Part shown: in pieces, positions 6,634 to 8,262 of the stretch | How positions within the stretch are numbered: position 1 is the first letter of the stretch | How the letters are laid out: each line of letters begins with the position of its first letter | NCBI GenBank assembly: GCA_036961345.1 | Contig: JBALVT010000188.1 | Location: 1-8,262 of the forward strand | Direction of reading: 5' to 3' | Length of the DNA: 8,262 bases | Source of the DNA: JBALVT01 sp036961345 | Lineage (GTDB): Bacteria > Pseudomonadota > Gammaproteobacteria > Pseudomonadales > Halieaceae | Translations under genes and position numbers: made by a program | The notes under the pieces: generated by a model | The model's database searches: none | Told to the model about the DNA's origin: nothing | The model's input: the letters and a program-made list of their open reading frames with translations, nothing else

Positions 6634-7375
6634 CGGTCTCTATGACACGCCCGGTCAGATAATCATTTTCGAAGATGAAAACGGCGGTATCGGCGATTTC
6701 TTCCGGCGCACCAACCCGTCCCAGAGGGATTTGCGCAGACATTTTGGCCAGCGCCTCGGGCTTCATGCTGGCAATCATCTCGGTGCCAATGAAACCCGGA
6801 GCAATGCCCATACTGCGAATGCCGTAGCGCGATAACTCTTTCGCCCAGGTAACGGTCATTGCAGCCACGCCTGCTTTGGCGGCAGAGTAGTTGGTTTGCC
6901 CTATATTGCCGGCCCGGGAAACCGAGGAAATATTAAGGATCACGCCTTCACTGCCAAGCTCTATCATTTTTACCGCGGCTTCACGCCCGCACAGAAATAC
7001 GCCGGTCAGGTTCACATCGATGACAGCCTGCCATTCCGCCAGAGTCATCTTTTTTACAATCTCGCCATCTTTGGCTTTCACCAGCATGCCGTCTCGCAAA
7101 ATACCCGCATTATTGATCACGCCGTTTAGCGTGCCAAAATCTGCCACGATATTGCTAAACAGAGTTTCTACCTGCTCTTCATTTGCCACGTTAGCGATGT
7201 AGGCTTTGGCGTCGCCTCCCGCATCCTTACAGTGTTGTACCGCTTCTTCCAGACGCTGTTCGTTGAGGTCTACCAGTGCAAGCTTGGCTCCTTTGGCCGC
7301 CAGCCCCAGTGCCATGGTTAGCCCAAGGCCCTGCGCGCCGCCAGTAACTGCAATGACTTTATCTCGTAAATCCAT
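6614..7375 (-). CDS. Short-chain dehydrogenase/reductase (FabG-like SDR)
   Basis: A 253-residue classical SDR, a cytoplasmic NAD(P)-dependent oxidoreductase. TGGAQGLG (11-18) is the cofactor glycine motif. Asp36 at the end of the second strand favours NAD(H) over NADP(H). NNAG (88-91), Asn122, Ser150/151, Tyr163 and Lys167 (YSAAK) complete the catalytic set, and PGFIGTEM and the C-terminal TGRVIETDGG are standard. A short insert (AKDGEIVKKM, 101-110) follows NNAGILRDG. Similarity is closest to 3-oxoacyl-ACP or acetoacetyl-CoA reductases, but the Asp36 and the lack of fatty-acid genes nearby argue against naming it fabG; it may be a 3-hydroxyacyl-CoA dehydrogenase. The open frame extends upstream to 7426, but the ATG at 7375 has AGG seven bases away and begins with the family's usual MDLRDKVI, so it is preferred. 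It is first gene of a two-gene unit with the ATL gene. Confidence 0.92.
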   Translation of the reverse strand: MDLRDKVIAVTGGAQGLGLTMALGLAAKGAKLALVDLNEQRLEEAVQHCKDAGGDAKAYIANVANEEQVETLFSNIVADFGTLNGVINNAGILRDGMLVKAKDGEIVKKMTLAEWQAVIDVNLTGVFLCGREAAVKMIELGSEGVILNISSVSRAGNIGQTNYSAAKAGVAAMTVTWAKELSRYGIRSMGIAPGFIGTEMIASMKPEALAKMSAQIPLGRVGAPEEIADTAVFIFENDYLTGRVIETDGGIRL

Positions 7376-7411
7376 GGTTATACCTGTTTGGGTGATTATT
7401 TGCAGGGCAGA

Positions 7412-7439
7412 AGTGTACAGGATCACGCGTCTATTTGAA
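7412..7439 (-). promoter_or_regulatory. Candidate promoter of the SDR-ATL unit
   Basis: On the minus strand, TTCAAA (7439-7434), a 16-base spacer and TACACT (7417-7412) each match the sigma-70 boxes at four of six positions. Transcription would start near 7405, about 30 bases before the SDR ATG. It is the only reasonable candidate I see in the 158-base divergent gap. Confidence 0.35.
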
Positions 7440-7483
7440 GCCTGATGAATTATCGCTGGAACTCCGTGCAGGGCCTCCGATCT

Positions 7484-7509
7484 CTTGCAAATCGCTAAAT
7501 CGCCCCCAT
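7484..7509 (+). promoter_or_regulatory. Sigma-32-like (RpoH) promoter of fxsA
   Basis: CTTGCA (7484-7489), 14 bases and CCCCAT (7504-7509) match the RpoH consensus CTTGAA-N13-15-CCCCAT with one mismatch. The start would fall near 7516, right before the AAGGAG ribosome site at 7521. A sigma-70 reading of the same stretch, TTGCAA-N16-CATACT, is also possible. A heat-shock promoter fits a gene next to groES. Confidence 0.55.
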
Positions 7510-7533
7510 ACTTGTCATGTAAGGAGACCTTCT

Positions 7534-7947
7534 ATGCGGTTTATTTTTTTGCTTCTGCCCTGGCTGGAGCTGTTCACCTTGATTCAGCTCGGTGTTAAAA
7601 CCAGTGCGCTGACGGCAATAGTTTATGTTCTGGCTACCTTTATGCTGGGTGTGGCTGTGTTGCGCCGGCAGGGCATGGGTATGTTCGAACGCCTCAGGCA
7701 AACCCAGGAAGGGAAAATATTGGGTCCGGAGCTCATGCTGGATGATATGGCCCTGGGTTTGGCTGGGTTGTTGCTGATTTTTCCAGGGATTATCTCGGAT
7801 GTTGCAGCGGTGATTGTGGTGATAGGCCCTATTCGTCGCCTTATTGTGCGCGGCGTCTCAGGCCGGGCGCCTGAGCCCTATGCGCCGGATAGGGATATCC
7901 GGGAAAATGACACCATTGAGGGTGAATTTCGTCATGTCGATGACTGA
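7534..7947 (+). CDS. fxsA: FxsA family inner-membrane protein
   Basis: A 137-residue membrane protein of the FxsA family, known in E. coli as a suppressor of F-plasmid exclusion of phage T7 and found there directly upstream of groESL. Hydrophobic segments lie at about residues 3-20, 24-43 and 72-98. The loop between holds QTQEGKILGPELMLDD, and LLIFPGIISDVAAV (80-93) is the family's signature. The C-terminal tail (from 107) is polar and acidic. The frame is open from 7435, but the ATG at 7534 has AAGGAG eight bases upstream and starts the conserved RFIFLLLPWLELF segment, so it is the start. It is somewhat shorter than the E. coli protein, in the tail. The molecular function is unknown; the heat-shock-like promoter and the link to groES suggest a membrane-stress role. 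Confidence 0.93.
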   Translation: MRFIFLLLPWLELFTLIQLGVKTSALTAIVYVLATFMLGVAVLRRQGMGMFERLRQTQEGKILGPELMLDDMALGLAGLLLIFPGIISDVAAVIVVIGPIRRLIVRGVSGRAPEPYAPDRDIRENDTIEGEFRHVDD

Positions 7948-7953
7948 TCAGTC
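7942..7953 (+). repeat. 12-base perfect palindrome at the fxsA stop codon
   Basis: GACTGATCAGTC spans the fxsA TGA and is flanked by two copies of TCGATG (7938-7943 and 7952-7957). It could form only a 4-base stem with a GATC loop and has no T-run, so it is a poor terminator. No better terminator is visible before the groES promoter, so read-through from fxsA is possible. Confidence 0.5.
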
Positions 7954-8032
7954 GATGAAAATCTTTATATCTTCTTGTTATACATATTAAATCCCCCTTT
8001 TTTAGTGTCCTTATAAAAACCCCACCAAGCCC

Positions 8033-8060
8033 TTGACTGCTGGAATTCCCAGACTAGAAT
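8033..8060 (+). promoter_or_regulatory. Sigma-70-like promoter of groES
   Basis: TTGACT (8033-8038), 16 bases and TAGAAT (8055-8060) each match consensus at about five of six positions. Transcription would begin near 8067, giving a leader of about 110 bases. The CIRCE operator begins at the last base of the -10 box, so bound HrcA would block this start directly. Confidence 0.75.
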
Positions 8061-8086
8061 TAGCACTCTCGAAAGAAGAGTGCTAA
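8060..8086 (+). promoter_or_regulatory. CIRCE operator (HrcA binding site)
   Basis: TTAGCACTC (8060-8068), nine bases and GAGTGCTAA (8078-8086) is a perfect match to the CIRCE element, the site of the HrcA repressor of groE and dnaK operons. It overlaps the presumed start point of the sigma-70-like promoter and would also lie in the mRNA leader, where it can fold as a hairpin. It implies that the genome encodes hrcA. Confidence 0.96.
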
Positions 8087-8088
8087 TC

Positions 8089-8143
8089 GGGGCTTGAATT
8101 CAGGAATTCTGCCCCAATTTACCAATGTAGCCCCGAATGGGGC
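8089..8143 (+). other. Inverted repeats in the groES leader
   Basis: GGGGC (8089-8093) can pair with GCCCC (8111-8115), enclosing two GAATTC copies (8096-8101, 8104-8109) that can also pair. A second hairpin, GCCCC (8130-8134)/GGGGC (8139-8143) with loop GAAT, lies 33 bases before the groES ATG. The arms are interchangeable, so alternative folds are possible. Any regulatory role is inferred. Confidence 0.4.
8093..8120 (+). promoter_or_regulatory. Sigma-32-like promoter downstream of CIRCE
   Basis: CTTGAA (8093-8098), 13 bases and CCCCAATTT (8112-8120) is close to the RpoH consensus CTTGAA-N13-15-CCCCATNT; one base in the -10 differs. Transcription would begin near 8127, past the operator, giving a CIRCE-free mRNA with a leader of about 50 bases. 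Confidence 0.6.
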
Positions 8144-8176
8144 CCTCATAACATTGTTACTAGGAGAGCTACACAC

Positions 8177-8262
8177 ATGAAAATCCGTCCGCTGTACGAC
8201 CGCGTGGTCGTTCGTCGCAACGAAGAGGAACAAACAACTGCAGGTGGCATCTTGCTGCCAGG
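8177..8262 (+). CDS. groES: Co-chaperonin GroES, 3' partial
   Basis: The first 28 codons of the GroES (Cpn10) co-chaperonin, beginning MKIRPLYDRVVVRR and reaching TTAGGILLP, both family signatures, before the right edge cuts the gene; full proteins are about 96 residues. GroES forms the seven-subunit lid of the GroEL folding chamber in the cytoplasm. The ATG has AGGAG (8162-8166) ten bases upstream. groEL is expected next, beyond the window. Control is by the stacked promoters and CIRCE operator described upstream. Confidence 0.98.
   Translation, partial: MKIRPLYDRVVVRRNEEEQTTAGGILLP

Noticed and set aside
6891..7202. Plus-strand open frames of about 100 codons inside the SDR gene
   Set aside because: They are antisense to a strongly conserved SDR with all catalytic residues and show no domain or ribosome site.
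7991..8030. C/T-run and A/C-run after fxsA as a terminator
   Set aside because: There is no GC-rich stem before the T-run; the complementary T and A runs are short and AT only.
1..8262. Mobile elements, CRISPR arrays, tRNA or rRNA genes
   Set aside because: No transposase, integrase, spaced direct repeats, target-site duplications or conserved RNA sequences were seen on either strand.

Overview
The window looks like chromosomal DNA of a gammaproteobacterium, possibly a marine one of the Cellvibrionales type (this rank is only a guess). The fxsA-groES gene order, the AmpG-type permease and the GC content of about one half support this. No mobile element, rRNA, tRNA or CRISPR array is visible.

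Region 1 (1-6299, + strand) is a surface-glycan locus. It opens with the C-terminal part of a large two-domain glycosyltransferase (GT2 then GT4) whose N-terminus lies left of the window. Next come a PAPS-type sulfotransferase (2020-3126), an AmpG-like MFS permease (about 3190-4449), a second, unrelated-looking sulfotransferase (4608-5303) and a GT2-like glycosyltransferase (5304-6299) that starts on the base after the previous stop codon. Two glycosyltransferases with two sulfotransferases suggest synthesis of a sulfated extracellular polysaccharide or O-antigen-like glycan. The permease is the odd member. Both sulfotransferase genes are preceded by similar candidate promoters, ATGGCYA-N17-YATAAT.

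Region 2 (6292-7375, - strand) is a two-gene unit: an NAD(P)-dependent short-chain dehydrogenase/reductase followed, with a 20-base overlap, by an alkyltransferase-like (ATL) DNA-repair protein that has Trp in place of the MGMT acceptor Cys. The ATL gene meets the last glycan gene tail to tail with an 8-base overlap, and a candidate terminator for the glycan operon lies inside the ATL coding sequence.

Region 3 (7376-8262, + strand) is the stress locus fxsA-groES. fxsA has a sigma-32-like promoter. The groES leader stacks a sigma-70-like promoter, a perfect CIRCE operator (HrcA site) on its start point, a sigma-32-like promoter just downstream, and short inverted repeats in the untranslated leader. 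groES runs off the right edge after 28 complete codons.

The most notable points are the interleaved sulfotransferase/glycosyltransferase/AmpG cluster and the layered HrcA plus sigma-32 control of groES. Every protein family here is known; no wholly new system is evident.
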